This document shows, in pieces, positions 22,542-32,003 of a DNA stretch of 64,000 nucleotides. The translations under genes and the position numbers were made by a program. The DNA comes from Fictibacillus nanhaiensis. Lineage in GTDB: Bacteria > Bacillota > Bacilli > Bacillales > Fictibacillaceae. The stretch covers positions 1 through 64,000 of the forward strand of contig JAEACG010000009.1 of the NCBI GenBank assembly GCA_016401345.1, written 5' to 3'. Numbering within the stretch: the first letter of the stretch is position 1; each line of letters starts with the position of its first letter. The notes below the pieces were generated by a model. That model did no database searches. It saw only the letters and a list, made by a program, of their open reading frames with translations, and was not told where the DNA came from.

Positions 22542-24872
22542 TTGATTAGTCATAGTCTTAAAAAATCATCATTCCTTATAGTGACAATGTTGATTTTACA
22601 GGTTTTTTTACCTTTTATGGATTACTTAATAAACCCAAGGGTAAACGCAGCAAGTGTAACAGTTGTTTATCACGGTCCTGTAAAATATGGTCTTTCAACT
22701 GTGGGAGACTTTACAGTTAACGGTATTCAAGCTTTTTGTATAGAGCATGATAAACCAACACCACCTACGGGTTCAAATAATAATGGTGGTAGTGTTTACA
22801 ATAATCAAAAAATAGCTGCTGCTTTATATTGGGGATGGGGAGGTAGCGAAAATATTTTCGGTGCCGATAGAGACCGTGGTATTGTTGTTACATCTTTAAT
22901 TTTAAGTAGATTGTACACTGGAGAGGATTCTGGTGGAAAAAGTATTCCTGGGTATTCAACCCTATGGAATAAAGCACAATTAGAGGATATTCCAGATAGA
23001 GATATTAGTTTTTCACAAACTGATATTGATAGTTCTGTTAGTGGAGATGTTCAAAGAACTGAGACAATTACTTTTCAAGCAGATACTGCTAATACTATAT
23101 CCTTTAATTTGCCAAGTGCAGTGACACTTCATAATTTAACAACTAAGAAGATTCAGAGTGGAGGGACTGTGAGTTTAAAGGGTGGAGATTCATTTTATTT
23201 AACAGCTCCTTTATCTTATGACAAGGATTTTAATACTGGTAATTTGAAAGGAAGCTTGAAAGAATTCGTACCCATTCTTTACAAAATGACAAATTCTTCG
23301 CTTCAGACATTGTCACATGGAGTTACTATTGATCCACTTCAGACAGCAAGTTTCACAGCACACTTTGAAGCACGTCAGGCGAAAATAAACGTTCTTCATC
23401 GAGATGCTTACAACAATACGTTGCTCGATAGTGATAGTTATTCAAAAAACATTGGATCCAAATACAGTTACTCACCAAGAGCTCAGATTTCTTATCAAGG
23501 AAATGATTATGTGCCAACATCCACTGCTGGCAGATCCGGTACAGTGACCGAAGACATAACGATTACATTCTTTTATGATCTTCAACGTAACATCACCGTG
23601 CTTCACAAAGATGCTAGAGATGGCTCTTTATTAGCGAGAACGGATGAAGAAAAGTCACGAGGGGATGAGTACAGTTACTCACCAAGAACGGATTTAAGGA
23701 AAGGGAAATACACGTATCGGCCACTCTCAACGGCTACTAGGTCAGGAATTGTTCAGGATCGGAACTTAATCATTACGTTCTTATATGATGTTCCTCTTAT
23801 TGAAACGGGTTTGAAGAAGATACAGATCTACACAGCACCAGCTGCGGATAAGTTACCTATTAAACTAGAACTAAATAAAACAGATAACTATGACGACTCA
23901 GTGCCAGACATGGAAACGGCAAGAGTGAACGTTAACTTGTATAAGGGAACTACATTGATTCAATCAAACCCATATACCGCAAAGTCACTACCAACAAAGA
24001 TTGATATGGAAATTCCTTCAAAATATCTGACGGTAAATACGAAAGCCCCTTACACGGTGAAGCTTGAAGGGTACAATCCAAACGACATCGATATTGCATC
24101 GGATGCTCGTACGTTAACGACAGACGGCTATACAAGTAGTGAAAAGAGATTACGAGCTTATGCGGAAGATCAATCTTCTTTAGGTTATACCGGCGTTGTG
24201 ATGACAGAACGTGAAGTTAGAGAAAACATGGTTCTGTACTTCGAAAATTTATCGTTGAAATTTAAAAAGATTGAAAAGAAGAGAACAGGTTACGGTTTTA
24301 ATACTCCTATCCAAGTGAATTACAGCAATGATCTAGGAGGTACGATCAACACTTCTTACAACATGCAGCTGCCGAAACAATTGGTAGATACTTACGTCAA
24401 TTATCCGGTAACTAACGACCAAGCAGTTGTAACGCTCGACAAAGTTTTAACGGATACAATTACCACCGGACAGAAACGGACAACCAATAATATGTTTGAG
24501 TTGCCTCATGTAAATGTGGAAAGGGAAACGGGTTATCTGTTTACCGATCAACAAGTCGCAGCGAAGGACAAGCGTATTAAAAAGGCGTTACGAGATGGCG
24601 GTAGAAAGTTTTATACCCCGATTTGGGGAGACTTAGGTACGTATCCAATTATGTTTGAATCTACCATTCCGATAGGGGTAAACAAGGTTCACACTGAGAT
24701 TAATGACAACCTAGAAATCTTTGCGTTCATGTATGGCCATATGGATTCTCCAACAACGAAACAAGACGGTATCTTTTTGAGTCCAGTGAATCCTTCAGAT
24801 CCATTGTTTCCAGACTCATGGACAGACCAAGACATTAAAGAATTCAATATTTGGAATAAGAAAGTGAATTAA
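22542..24872 (+). CDS. Large surface adhesin, thioester-like domain plus MucBP repeats
   Basis: 776 residues. A signal/membrane segment (about residues 8-30) leads to a domain with QAFCIEHDKPTPPTG, the Cys region of bacterial thioester (TED/TQXA) adhesins. The usual TQxA glutamine is not evident (the matching place reads VVTSLILSRLY). Two MucBP repeats follow (INVLHRDAYNNTLLDSDSYS and ITVLHKDARDGSLLARTDEE, each ending TFFYD or TFLYD). The rest is beta-rich. No LPxTG or C-terminal anchor is present, so attachment is unclear. The start is TTG with GGAGGG upstream. Just before the Tad genes, it may decorate the pilus or mediate cell contact. Confidence 0.65.
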   Translation: MISHSLKKSSFLIVTMLILQVFLPFMDYLINPRVNAASVTVVYHGPVKYGLSTVGDFTVNGIQAFCIEHDKPTPPTGSNNNGGSVYNNQKIAAALYWGWGGSENIFGADRDRGIVVTSLILSRLYTGEDSGGKSIPGYSTLWNKAQLEDIPDRDISFSQTDIDSSVSGDVQRTETITFQADTANTISFNLPSAVTLHNLTTKKIQSGGTVSLKGGDSFYLTAPLSYDKDFNTGNLKGSLKEFVPILYKMTNSSLQTLSHGVTIDPLQTASFTAHFEARQAKINVLHRDAYNNTLLDSDSYSKNIGSKYSYSPRAQISYQGNDYVPTSTAGRSGTVTEDITITFFYDLQRNITVLHKDARDGSLLARTDEEKSRGDEYSYSPRTDLRKGKYTYRPLSTATRSGIVQDRNLIITFLYDVPLIETGLKKIQIYTAPAADKLPIKLELNKTDNYDDSVPDMETARVNVNLYKGTTLIQSNPYTAKSLPTKIDMEIPSKYLTVNTKAPYTVKLEGYNPNDIDIASDARTLTTDGYTSSEKRLRAYAEDQSSLGYTGVVMTEREVRENMVLYFENLSLKFKKIEKKRTGYGFNTPIQVNYSNDLGGTINTSYNMQLPKQLVDTYVNYPVTNDQAVVTLDKVLTDTITTGQKRTTNNMFELPHVNVERETGYLFTDQQVAAKDKRIKKALRDGGRKFYTPIWGDLGTYPIMFESTIPIGVNKVHTEINDNLEIFAFMYGHMDSPTTKQDGIFLSPVNPSDPLFPDSWTDQDIKEFNIWNKKVN

Positions 24873-24884
24873 ATATAAAAGTTA

Positions 24885-24916
24885 GACACCCTGCTAAACC
24901 GCAAGGTGTCTTTTTT
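24885..24916 (+). terminator. Intrinsic terminator
   Basis: GACACCCTGC (24885-24894) pairs with GCAAGGTGTC (24901-24910), followed by TTTTTT. It separates the adhesin from the Tad operon. Confidence 0.85.
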
Positions 24917-24941
24917 GTTGGTAAGAGAAAGGAGTACTGGA

Positions 24942-25616
24942 ATGAAGAACAGATTGAAATTAAAAATTTGGACAGGCGTTCTTTTGATGCTCTTCTTTGG
25001 TTGGATTGTCGCAGACAACACCATTTTTAAGGGTGGGTTTAGTAGTCAGAACGTTGTTGTCGCAACGGATGAAATTCCCGTAGATTCCATCATTGAAGAA
25101 GAACATATTACCGTTCAAAAGATACCGAATGAATATGTCACAGAAGAAATGATTAAAAATCCTGAAGAATTACTAGGGAAACGAACAATAACGGTCATTG
25201 AAAAATTTGATTCGTTTTCAAAAAACAAAGTCGGTGATCCTTCATTAAAAAAGAACAAAGAAGAGTTTTTCTTTTCAATTCCGTCATCTTGGATTGAGAG
25301 TGTACCTGGTTCTTTAAGAAGGTTGGATACGGTGGATATTTGGTTGAGTAAGCCTGAAGGGAAAAATGAAAAATCAGATGGACCGAATACGATTGAGGAT
25401 GAGATCGGGAACGCTTCAACACCCATTGCTTCAGACTTAGTTGTGGCATTTATAAAAAACAGTCAAAACACAGAAGTACAGGGTGCAGAAGAAAAAACAG
25501 ATCGGTTGGATGGGAACAGTTCACCTTCCCAAATAGAAGTGTTAATGAAAAAAGATGATTTTTCTAAACTGAATGCAGCTGTTACGCAAGGTTATAAGCT
25601 CATTGTGAGTTATTAA
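24942..25616 (+). CDS. CpaB/RcpC-like Tad pilus protein (SAF domain)
   Basis: About 224 residues. One N-terminal membrane helix, then a SAF-type domain (VVATDEIPVDSIIEEEHITV, IPNEYVTEEMI, LLGKRTITVIEKF), the layout of CpaB. CpaB-like proteins link the Tad secretion apparatus to the envelope. The C-terminal part is acidic. ATG 24942 is used because AAAGGAG precedes it. It opens a tightly spaced operon. Confidence 0.72.
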   Translation: MKNRLKLKIWTGVLLMLFFGWIVADNTIFKGGFSSQNVVVATDEIPVDSIIEEEHITVQKIPNEYVTEEMIKNPEELLGKRTITVIEKFDSFSKNKVGDPSLKKNKEEFFFSIPSSWIESVPGSLRRLDTVDIWLSKPEGKNEKSDGPNTIEDEIGNASTPIASDLVVAFIKNSQNTEVQGAEEKTDRLDGNSSPSQIEVLMKKDDFSKLNAAVTQGYKLIVSY

Positions 25617-25630
25617 TAGGAGGCGCGCTT

Positions 25631-26785
25631 ATGAAAGTCGCTTTTATGAGTCAAAATACGGGTTTCGAAGCAAGTATTGAAAAAATCAATCAGATTACAG
25701 AGCTGATTAAGATTAGCGATGTCGGTGAAATTACTCATCGCTACGAGGGTTTGATATTTGATCAGACCAATTTAGATACCGTTGACCTTATCAATCTCAG
25801 AGATCAATTTCCTGAAGTAAAGATGGCCATGATCGCACAGGTGTTGAGCGAAACACTTATAAACGTTTGTCATGGGAACAACATTACGGTGATTCATGAA
25901 AAAGTGCCATCAAACGAATTTATGAAGGTTCTTCTTCTTGAATGGTTTGGGATTGAAAAAAGAAGAATGGATTATAACACGGTCTTCTCTCTTTCTGGTA
26001 CGCATTCACAAGTAGGCGTGACGCAGCTCGCCTTATGCCTTGCTAGTGAACTCTCTTCCTTTAATCTGAAGGTAGGTGTTTTAGGCCTTAACCAATACAA
26101 TGCCGGGGACATTCCAGGTAAGGAAACAGATTATAGCTTTGATAGTTTATATGCTTCCATAGAGAACGGTATTTTTGAAAAAGAGTACCAACGTGACAAA
26201 AATAAATTAAAGTCCTTGATGCTTGAACTAGATGGCTTTTATTATCTCGTTGGCAATCGAGATAAAAGATTTGCTTCTGAGTCATTTTATAACATGGAGG
26301 CTATACAAAAGCTGATTGAAATTGCCAAGCAAGAGTTTGATATTGTGCTTCTGGATCTCGGATCAATCTATGATACAGCGTCAGTGGTAGCTGGATTAAA
26401 ATATTCAACCACTCATTTACTGGTTGCTACTCAGCAAGATATATCCGCAAGAAACTTTAAGCAAATTCGCAATCAAATTCTAAAAGAGCTTGGTTACACC
26501 GAAGATCAGTTCCAACTCATTATTAATAAACACTCAGTAAACGCAGCCTACAACGCTAGACTTTTAACCGATCAGTTAGGCATTCCACTTGTCGGTAGAG
26601 TACCGTATGTTCCAGGAGCTGAAGACATTGAAATTGCACATGGCATTATCTGGAATGAGGCTGGCAAACCTTTTAATAAGGCCATTCATACGATCGCAAG
26701 AGCAATTACAACCTCTTTAGTTGAAGGGAACATGCCAAAACTTAAGAAAAAGTCATTTTTTTCTTTCATGGGGGCGAATGTATGA
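25631..26785 (+). CDS. TadZ/CpaE-like localisation ATPase
   Basis: 384 residues. An N-terminal receiver-like region is followed by a MinD/ParA-type domain whose P-loop is degenerate (SGTHSQVGVTQLALCLA, no Walker lysine), as is known for many TadZ proteins. Walker B is FDIVLLDLGSIYDTAS. TadZ places the Tad machine at a cell site. AGGAGG precedes the ATG, and the end overlaps the next gene by 4 nt. Confidence 0.72.
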   Translation: MKVAFMSQNTGFEASIEKINQITELIKISDVGEITHRYEGLIFDQTNLDTVDLINLRDQFPEVKMAMIAQVLSETLINVCHGNNITVIHEKVPSNEFMKVLLLEWFGIEKRRMDYNTVFSLSGTHSQVGVTQLALCLASELSSFNLKVGVLGLNQYNAGDIPGKETDYSFDSLYASIENGIFEKEYQRDKNKLKSLMLELDGFYYLVGNRDKRFASESFYNMEAIQKLIEIAKQEFDIVLLDLGSIYDTASVVAGLKYSTTHLLVATQQDISARNFKQIRNQILKELGYTEDQFQLIINKHSVNAAYNARLLTDQLGIPLVGRVPYVPGAEDIEIAHGIIWNEAGKPFNKAIHTIARAITTSLVEGNMPKLKKKSFFSFMGANV

Positions 26786-28242
26786 CAACAAAAACGGGTA
26801 AACGGTTCAGCATAAACGAGTATCTTTCCCAACAAAATCATACAGGGTTTATTAAAAAGAATGCATCCTTCTATGACATCGTAGAAAGAGCCAAACAATT
26901 CGTGAAAGAAGAGATCAACAACCGAATTGAACAGGATAACAAACAAGAAGATTTTGTAGAGAACATGCATCGTTCAGCGATGGGGGATAAGATAGCGAGA
27001 AAATCAATCCTCGTTATCATCGATGATTTCTTGCTGAAGAATGCGATTTCTGAGGTGGAGATTCCAGATTATTATTCCGAATTAAATAACGCTATTTTTG
27101 AAGAAGCTTATGGTTGGGGACCATTAGGACAGTGGAGAAACGTACTGATTAATTCTCCAAAAGCGCAAGTGATCGGAAAGGATATCTTCATCGATAAGAA
27201 TGGCCGTTATGTAAAAGCACCGTACTCCTTTCAAACCATAGAAAAAGTGTATGAACTGACTGAGAGGTTAAAAAATACCGACCGAAAAAACAAGTTAGAT
27301 GCGATCCAACATACCGAGCTCTTAACAACAACGATGGATGGCATACGAGTAACCATTAGTATTCCAGGCAGAACCATTGAACCAGTCATAACGTTTAGAA
27401 GACAAATCGTGAAAACGTATGATCTTAGCACACAAGTGAAGCTCAATACGATTCCACAGGAAGCTGTACTTTTACTCGAGATATTGGCCAAGTTGCCTTT
27501 TAGCAGCATCATAGGAGGGCCACCGGAATGCGGCAAGAGCACCTTTTTAATGACACTATTAAATGGCTCAGAAGACTTGAGTCGAACAGGATTCATTGAG
27601 TCCTCTTTTGAAATGTACCCAAGAATTCACTTTCCGGGGGAACAGATCATTCACAAGCAGGGAACGGGTAAAGAGCTTGAAACTGTCGTGTTTCCTACCT
27701 TGTTAAGAGAAGATATTAAACGTTTAGTCATGGCGGAGATAAGAGAAGATGAAGCTGAGATATTCGCTAGTGGAATGACCAGAGGAATCACGCAAGTAAT
27801 GGGTACGATTCATGAGAGCGACCCAATTGATATACCAGATATTCTAGCTACGATCAGCTTACGTAATAAAAGGGAAGGTGGTAACAAATACGCCGAATAT
27901 TTACGGTTTGCAAAAGCTCTTCACTTCTCGATTTCTATGGATGCTATCGATGATCCTAAACATGAAAAGAAAGTAACAGGCATTCAGTTTTATCATGTAG
28001 ATGAAGATACATTAGATGTCTCCATATGGAAAGTCATGGACTATGACTGGGAACAAGACACTTGGACCTACCACCATGAGATTCCAAATAATATTAAACG
28101 GTTGGCTAATAAAAAGAACCGTAAAGAAATGGTTACGCTACAAAAAGCACTGGAAGAATTAAGTGAAAAATATCCGATGAAAGTTGAAGAAAGAAGAAAG
28201 ACCGGTTACACGTTTAAGGTTCTGCGAGGAAGTGATTATTAA
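26782..28242 (+). CDS. TadA/CpaF secretion ATPase, first copy
   Basis: 486 residues, GspE/VirB11 superfamily. Walker A is GGPPECGKST (residues 245-254). The Asp/Glu region is RLVMAEIREDEAEIF, and the arginine/histidine region is TQVMGTIHESDP. It powers assembly of Tad (Flp) pili. The ATG overlaps the tadZ stop, and its own stop overlaps the tadB start (TAATG). A second TadA lies at 38202, so the plasmid carries two motor sets. Confidence 0.87.
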   Translation: MTTKTGKRFSINEYLSQQNHTGFIKKNASFYDIVERAKQFVKEEINNRIEQDNKQEDFVENMHRSAMGDKIARKSILVIIDDFLLKNAISEVEIPDYYSELNNAIFEEAYGWGPLGQWRNVLINSPKAQVIGKDIFIDKNGRYVKAPYSFQTIEKVYELTERLKNTDRKNKLDAIQHTELLTTTMDGIRVTISIPGRTIEPVITFRRQIVKTYDLSTQVKLNTIPQEAVLLLEILAKLPFSSIIGGPPECGKSTFLMTLLNGSEDLSRTGFIESSFEMYPRIHFPGEQIIHKQGTGKELETVVFPTLLREDIKRLVMAEIREDEAEIFASGMTRGITQVMGTIHESDPIDIPDILATISLRNKREGGNKYAEYLRFAKALHFSISMDAIDDPKHEKKVTGIQFYHVDEDTLDVSIWKVMDYDWEQDTWTYHHEIPNNIKRLANKKNRKEMVTLQKALEELSEKYPMKVEERRKTGYTFKVLRGSDY

Positions 28243-29177
28243 TGCGTGATTACGTGGATGTGTTTCTAAACCTTCTTCATTATTCAATCGGTCTTGCGGC
28301 CATACTCATCTTGTTACACTTGTTCGGCTTTAATTACAAAGCAGCGTTTATTCGGATGCGTGTCAGCAAGCTGTTAAAACAAGATAAAGAGCAGGTAATT
28401 AAGAACAAAATGTTGTCCTGGTATAACCAGTTGTTACGAGCAACAATACCGAGTTATCGACCTGTCATGTTACGAAAGATCCTAATGGTTCAAGCCTGCT
28501 TTTTCACATTGTTTCTTTTGTTCTTTTTAACAAGGACGCAAAATGTGATGTTCTCTTTAAGTTTTTCTATCTTGTTTGCGATCTGTGTTCCAGTCGTATT
28601 CCTTTACATTCGACTCTCGCGAATTCGAGCGAACGCACAAGCCAATATTAATGTAGCTGCACTTAAACTGTTTCAGTCATATTTGAAAAATGATAAAAGC
28701 ATGTATTTTGCTTTAAAGGAAATGAGCCAAGAATTAAAGGGAAACCTAAAAGTGGTGTTTACCATGTTTTATCTTCGTCTACTCGAACATGAGGAACGAG
28801 AAGAGGCAGCTCAAGTCTTTTCGTATCAAATTGGTAGTTTTGCAGGTAGAAACTTGTCTCTGGCTATCTTAAGGGCTTTAGATGGAACGGACGTAAGCAA
28901 CATCTTACAAGATGTAACTGAGGAAATTTCATTACAAGAAAGAAATCTACGGAAAGCTGAAACAAAAGGAAGAGAAACAGCACAACTAGGCTGGTTACCT
29001 GCAATCGCGGCACCCATACTTTTTATTATCAACGATCAAAAGATCATGTTAACCAGTTCTTACCCTTATCTTTTATCGACTTCTATGGGGGTAAAGGCAC
29101 TTTCTATTACAGTGACCGTCGCAGTTATTGGTATTTTAATGGCTATAATCTTAGCTAATCCTAAAAAACAACTATAA
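28242..29177 (+). CDS. TadB-like inner membrane platform protein, first copy
   Basis: 311 residues with membrane helices at the N-terminus, at about 85-125 and two at the C-terminus around a cytoplasmic helical part. This matches T2SF/TadB platform proteins placed after TadA. Sequence conservation visible to me is low, so position and topology carry the assignment. Confidence 0.68.
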   Translation: MRDYVDVFLNLLHYSIGLAAILILLHLFGFNYKAAFIRMRVSKLLKQDKEQVIKNKMLSWYNQLLRATIPSYRPVMLRKILMVQACFFTLFLLFFLTRTQNVMFSLSFSILFAICVPVVFLYIRLSRIRANAQANINVAALKLFQSYLKNDKSMYFALKEMSQELKGNLKVVFTMFYLRLLEHEEREEAAQVFSYQIGSFAGRNLSLAILRALDGTDVSNILQDVTEEISLQERNLRKAETKGRETAQLGWLPAIAAPILFIINDQKIMLTSSYPYLLSTSMGVKALSITVTVAVIGILMAIILANPKKQL

Positions 29178-29192
29178 GGGTGAAGAGAGCCT

Positions 29193-30089
29193 ATGAATCT
29201 ACTAAATCCCGGTACATTAGCCTTCTATGGAATAGGAACTTCCTTTCTAATAGGGGCTTTTCTTTTATTAACCAAGGTGTATCAAGACGATCGACAACGA
29301 TACACGCGATTGAATTTAAAGTTTAAGCAAGTCGTAACCAATCCAAAGGATACTACGTTAGGATCTATTCTGTATAACGAAACAACAGAAAATGAATTAA
29401 AGAAATGTATGATGCCAGCATGGCTAGATAGCATCGTGTTTAATGGCATTCGCTTATCGGTTGTGGGATTGGGAGTGGTTTTATACCTGATAAAGATGAA
29501 TACCGGTATCGGCCCTTTTTCATCAACAGCTCTTTTGCTTATCTGTCTTTTGTTTTCAGTAGGATGTGTTCTACGAAAAGGGTTTCCTTTGCACTACCTC
29601 TTAAACACGTATAGGAAATCCCGTATAAGAAGAAAAAACAATGAAGTGTATTCCCTATATCTTTTGATCACATCTGAATTTAGTACACACGAGGAGAAGG
29701 TAGGGAATATTTACAACTTACTTTATGAAAGTAGAAAATACTTTCACCATATTAAAAAAGCCATTGATAAAGCGTTATCGAGTGGTGACGGAAAAGAAAT
29801 CAATTGGAATGCGTTTGTAAGAGACATTCATACACCTGAAGCTGAGAGGCTGGCGCTTGTGATGCAAGAAGTAGAGATGTTGCCGATCAGCCAAACCAAA
29901 CAATTGCTAGAACAAAAACGAGAAGAGTTCTCTAATCAAAATATCAGAGAATACGAGGATTACTTAGAAGACCGGGGCAAGATTATTTACATGATCTGTT
30001 TCATGTGTGCGTTTAGTATCTTTATCTGTCCCCTTGTTGTTCACTTTCTTCAATACAAGGACATTATCAACATGTCTAATAATCTATAG
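29193..30089 (+). CDS. TadC-like platform protein, first copy
   Basis: 298 residues. Helices lie near residues 8-26, 90-130 and 265-285, with a cytoplasmic helical core between. It follows tadB by 15 bp and would be the second platform subunit. The assignment is by topology and gene order. Confidence 0.65.
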   Translation: MNLLNPGTLAFYGIGTSFLIGAFLLLTKVYQDDRQRYTRLNLKFKQVVTNPKDTTLGSILYNETTENELKKCMMPAWLDSIVFNGIRLSVVGLGVVLYLIKMNTGIGPFSSTALLLICLLFSVGCVLRKGFPLHYLLNTYRKSRIRRKNNEVYSLYLLITSEFSTHEEKVGNIYNLLYESRKYFHHIKKAIDKALSSGDGKEINWNAFVRDIHTPEAERLALVMQEVEMLPISQTKQLLEQKREEFSNQNIREYEDYLEDRGKIIYMICFMCAFSIFICPLVVHFLQYKDIINMSNNL

Positions 30090-30147
30090 ATACTACACAA
30101 ATATCATTTGTGATTATCATAAATAAACTGTGGAGGTTAGAAGGAAA

Positions 30148-30306
30148 ATGAAAGAAATTGCAATGAAAGTAGTTATGTTGGTGTTTGCCCTAACTTTAGC
30201 ATCAGGCTTTTTATATGGTGACGGAGGATTTCAAGGTGATGCAGAAGATATGAAGGACACCACGAAAACCAAGCTTGCAGAAGTACAAACGGAAATGTCG
30301 AAGTAA
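30148..30306 (+). CDS. Small pilin-like subunit, first Tad module
   Basis: 52 residues. MKEIAMKVVMLVFALTLASG has a hydrophobic helix, followed by a polar tail rich in Asp/Lys/Thr. GGAGG (30132-30136) precedes it. It lies directly after tadC, and a hairpin with T-run follows, a common way to make pilin the most abundant product. It may be the Flp-like pilin or a leaderless substrate; no obvious prepilin Gly-Glu processing site is seen. Confidence 0.55.
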   Translation: MKEIAMKVVMLVFALTLASGFLYGDGGFQGDAEDMKDTTKTKLAEVQTEMSK

Positions 30307-30315
30307 AACGGAATG

Positions 30316-30338
30316 GGGGACAAGCAGTCCCCTGTTTT
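30316..30338 (+). terminator. Attenuating terminator after the pilin gene
   Basis: GGGGAC (30316-30321), loop AAGCA, GTCCCC (30327-30332), TGTTTTT. Confidence 0.7.
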
Positions 30339-30350
30339 TAGGAGGAATTT

Positions 30351-30740
30351 ATGAAAGAGATCATTCTTTTTACTATCGTATTCCCTTTCCTTCTTTATTT
30401 TTCGTTCACTCCAATATTAAATGATTTAGAAAACGCTAGAGGAAAGATTATACAAGGAACCATCTATAAAGCGACTGAAAAGGCAGCATTAGACGGTTAT
30501 TATACAGAAGAAAACAAAGAAGAAATATACACGCAATTAGAAGAGATTGGATATGAGCGAGATGAGGTAGAACTTAGGTTAACAGAAGATATGAAGATGA
30601 GAGGTGAATACGTGGAAGGAACTATTACTGCTCCTAATAAGTACACTTTTATCTTCGGTGGTCTTATTGCTTCTGATTCAGAAGAAGAGAATCCGCCGCA
30701 TGTTCGGTCTTCAGCCAGGATGAGTGAATTTGTAAATTAG
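30351..30740 (+). CDS. TadE/pseudopilin-like protein
   Basis: 129 residues. MKEIILFTIVFPFLLYFSF is a single N-terminal membrane helix, followed by an extracellular acidic domain (ENARGKIIQGTIYKATEKAA). This resembles the minor-pilin (TadE/DUF4320-like) proteins of Tad operons. GGAGG precedes the ATG. The C-terminal part is polar. Confidence 0.55.
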   Translation: MKEIILFTIVFPFLLYFSFTPILNDLENARGKIIQGTIYKATEKAALDGYYTEENKEEIYTQLEEIGYERDEVELRLTEDMKMRGEYVEGTITAPNKYTFIFGGLIASDSEEENPPHVRSSARMSEFVN

Positions 30741-30752
30741 AGGTGAAGTGGT

Positions 30753-31250
30753 TTGAAGTATGTATTTGTGACGGGGTTCCTAGCTGTTTTGTGGGCTTAT
30801 ATCAACATGTATCAACTTGAGGTGGCTCTATTTGATATCGGAATGGATAAAGTGGAATATGCGGTAGAAAACGCCGCACATGACGCAGCCTTACAAGTTG
30901 ACGAAGATATGATCGCAAACAACAAAGTTTTATTTGTGAAAAGTAAAGCCGATAAAACATTTAGAGAGACGATGATGGCTAACCTGAAAATTGATCAGGA
31001 TCTCAAGCCCATACACTCGACGATCTTAGAACAGCCTATAAAACTGTTAGACGTCCAATACATCGACAATAGCTATATTAATCCTTTAACAAGCAAGCTC
31101 GTTACATACCCTTTTATCTATCAGTACAGAGGCGATAAAAGGCTAGAACGTACGGTCTTCGGACCAAGTATCGTATATGTGATTGAAACAACATTTTACA
31201 AAAGTGAAGAGCCTCATCAGTTTGTCGTGATCCAAGAATATAAAAAGTAA
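30753..31250 (+). CDS. Pseudopilin-like membrane-anchored protein
   Basis: 165 residues, TTG start after GAGGTG. An N-terminal helix (FVTGFLAVLWAYINMY) and an extracellular domain beginning DKVEYAVENAAHDAALQVDE fit a minor pilin, since AxxAxxAA-type patterns after the helix are typical. The C-terminal part is beta-rich (VIETTFYKS, QFVVIQEYK). It is part of the first Tad module. Confidence 0.55.
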   Translation: MKYVFVTGFLAVLWAYINMYQLEVALFDIGMDKVEYAVENAAHDAALQVDEDMIANNKVLFVKSKADKTFRETMMANLKIDQDLKPIHSTILEQPIKLLDVQYIDNSYINPLTSKLVTYPFIYQYRGDKRLERTVFGPSIVYVIETTFYKSEEPHQFVVIQEYKK

Positions 31251-31273
31251 ATCAAGAAAAGGAGAATGACCAT

Positions 31274-31999
31274 ATGAAATTTTTAAAGTCTAAAAGTTTA
31301 GCAGCTTTATCGCTTGCGTTGATTGTAACGTTGATGCCTCAGAGAGTAGATGGAGCTTCACCTCCGAAAGATCCATTTGCGAATTTTATGCAAATGAGGG
31401 ATTATGCATCGGTTCATAAGTACAGAGCCATTAATAAGACCCTTTATTTTCAAAAGGATGGACAATCAGGTCGTTTTGAAAGAAAGATGAATCCAAAACG
31501 TATTAATCCTTATGTAAATAGCCAGATTTACAATGCTACGGTTTCGTTATTACATGGAAAATATTATACGAGCACAAGCTATATGCCTAAAAATGATACC
31601 ATTCCTTCTCGTGTGATAATGTCGTTTTCTCCTGCTGAGGCGTTTGCATTATCAGGAAGTACAGCTTTCTATTATATTTTCTATGATGAGAAGGCTGATC
31701 TTTACAACAGTCATCTTACGCTAACAACAAATAGGTTATGGTATAACGATGTTAGTGAACTTAACAAAGATCATGCAGAAGCTGTTTATAAAGCAAAACT
31801 ACAAAATAGCATATTTGCTATATTTGACGAAAAAGAGGAAAAACAGATATTTGAATTTGTATTTAGTGAATACTTAAAATCTGCTAAACGTCAAACTAAA
31901 GATGGTACCATTCGCAAAAAGAAATTCGGAAATATTAATGTGGTTATGGAAAAAAGAACAGTTCCGACATTCTATTTCTCCTATGTAAGAAAGCCTTAA
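31274..31999 (+). CDS. Secreted protein of unknown function
   Basis: 241 residues. A signal peptide (SLAALSLALIVTLMPQ, cut near VDGAS) is followed by a Tyr- and Lys-rich domain without a recognised family. Five bp separate it from the giant surface protein, so the two may be exported partners. AAAGGAG lies before the ATG. Confidence 0.55.
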   Translation: MKFLKSKSLAALSLALIVTLMPQRVDGASPPKDPFANFMQMRDYASVHKYRAINKTLYFQKDGQSGRFERKMNPKRINPYVNSQIYNATVSLLHGKYYTSTSYMPKNDTIPSRVIMSFSPAEAFALSGSTAFYYIFYDEKADLYNSHLTLTTNRLWYNDVSELNKDHAEAVYKAKLQNSIFAIFDEKEEKQIFEFVFSEYLKSAKRQTKDGTIRKKKFGNINVVMEKRTVPTFYFSYVRKP

Positions 32000-32003
32000 G
32001 AAA

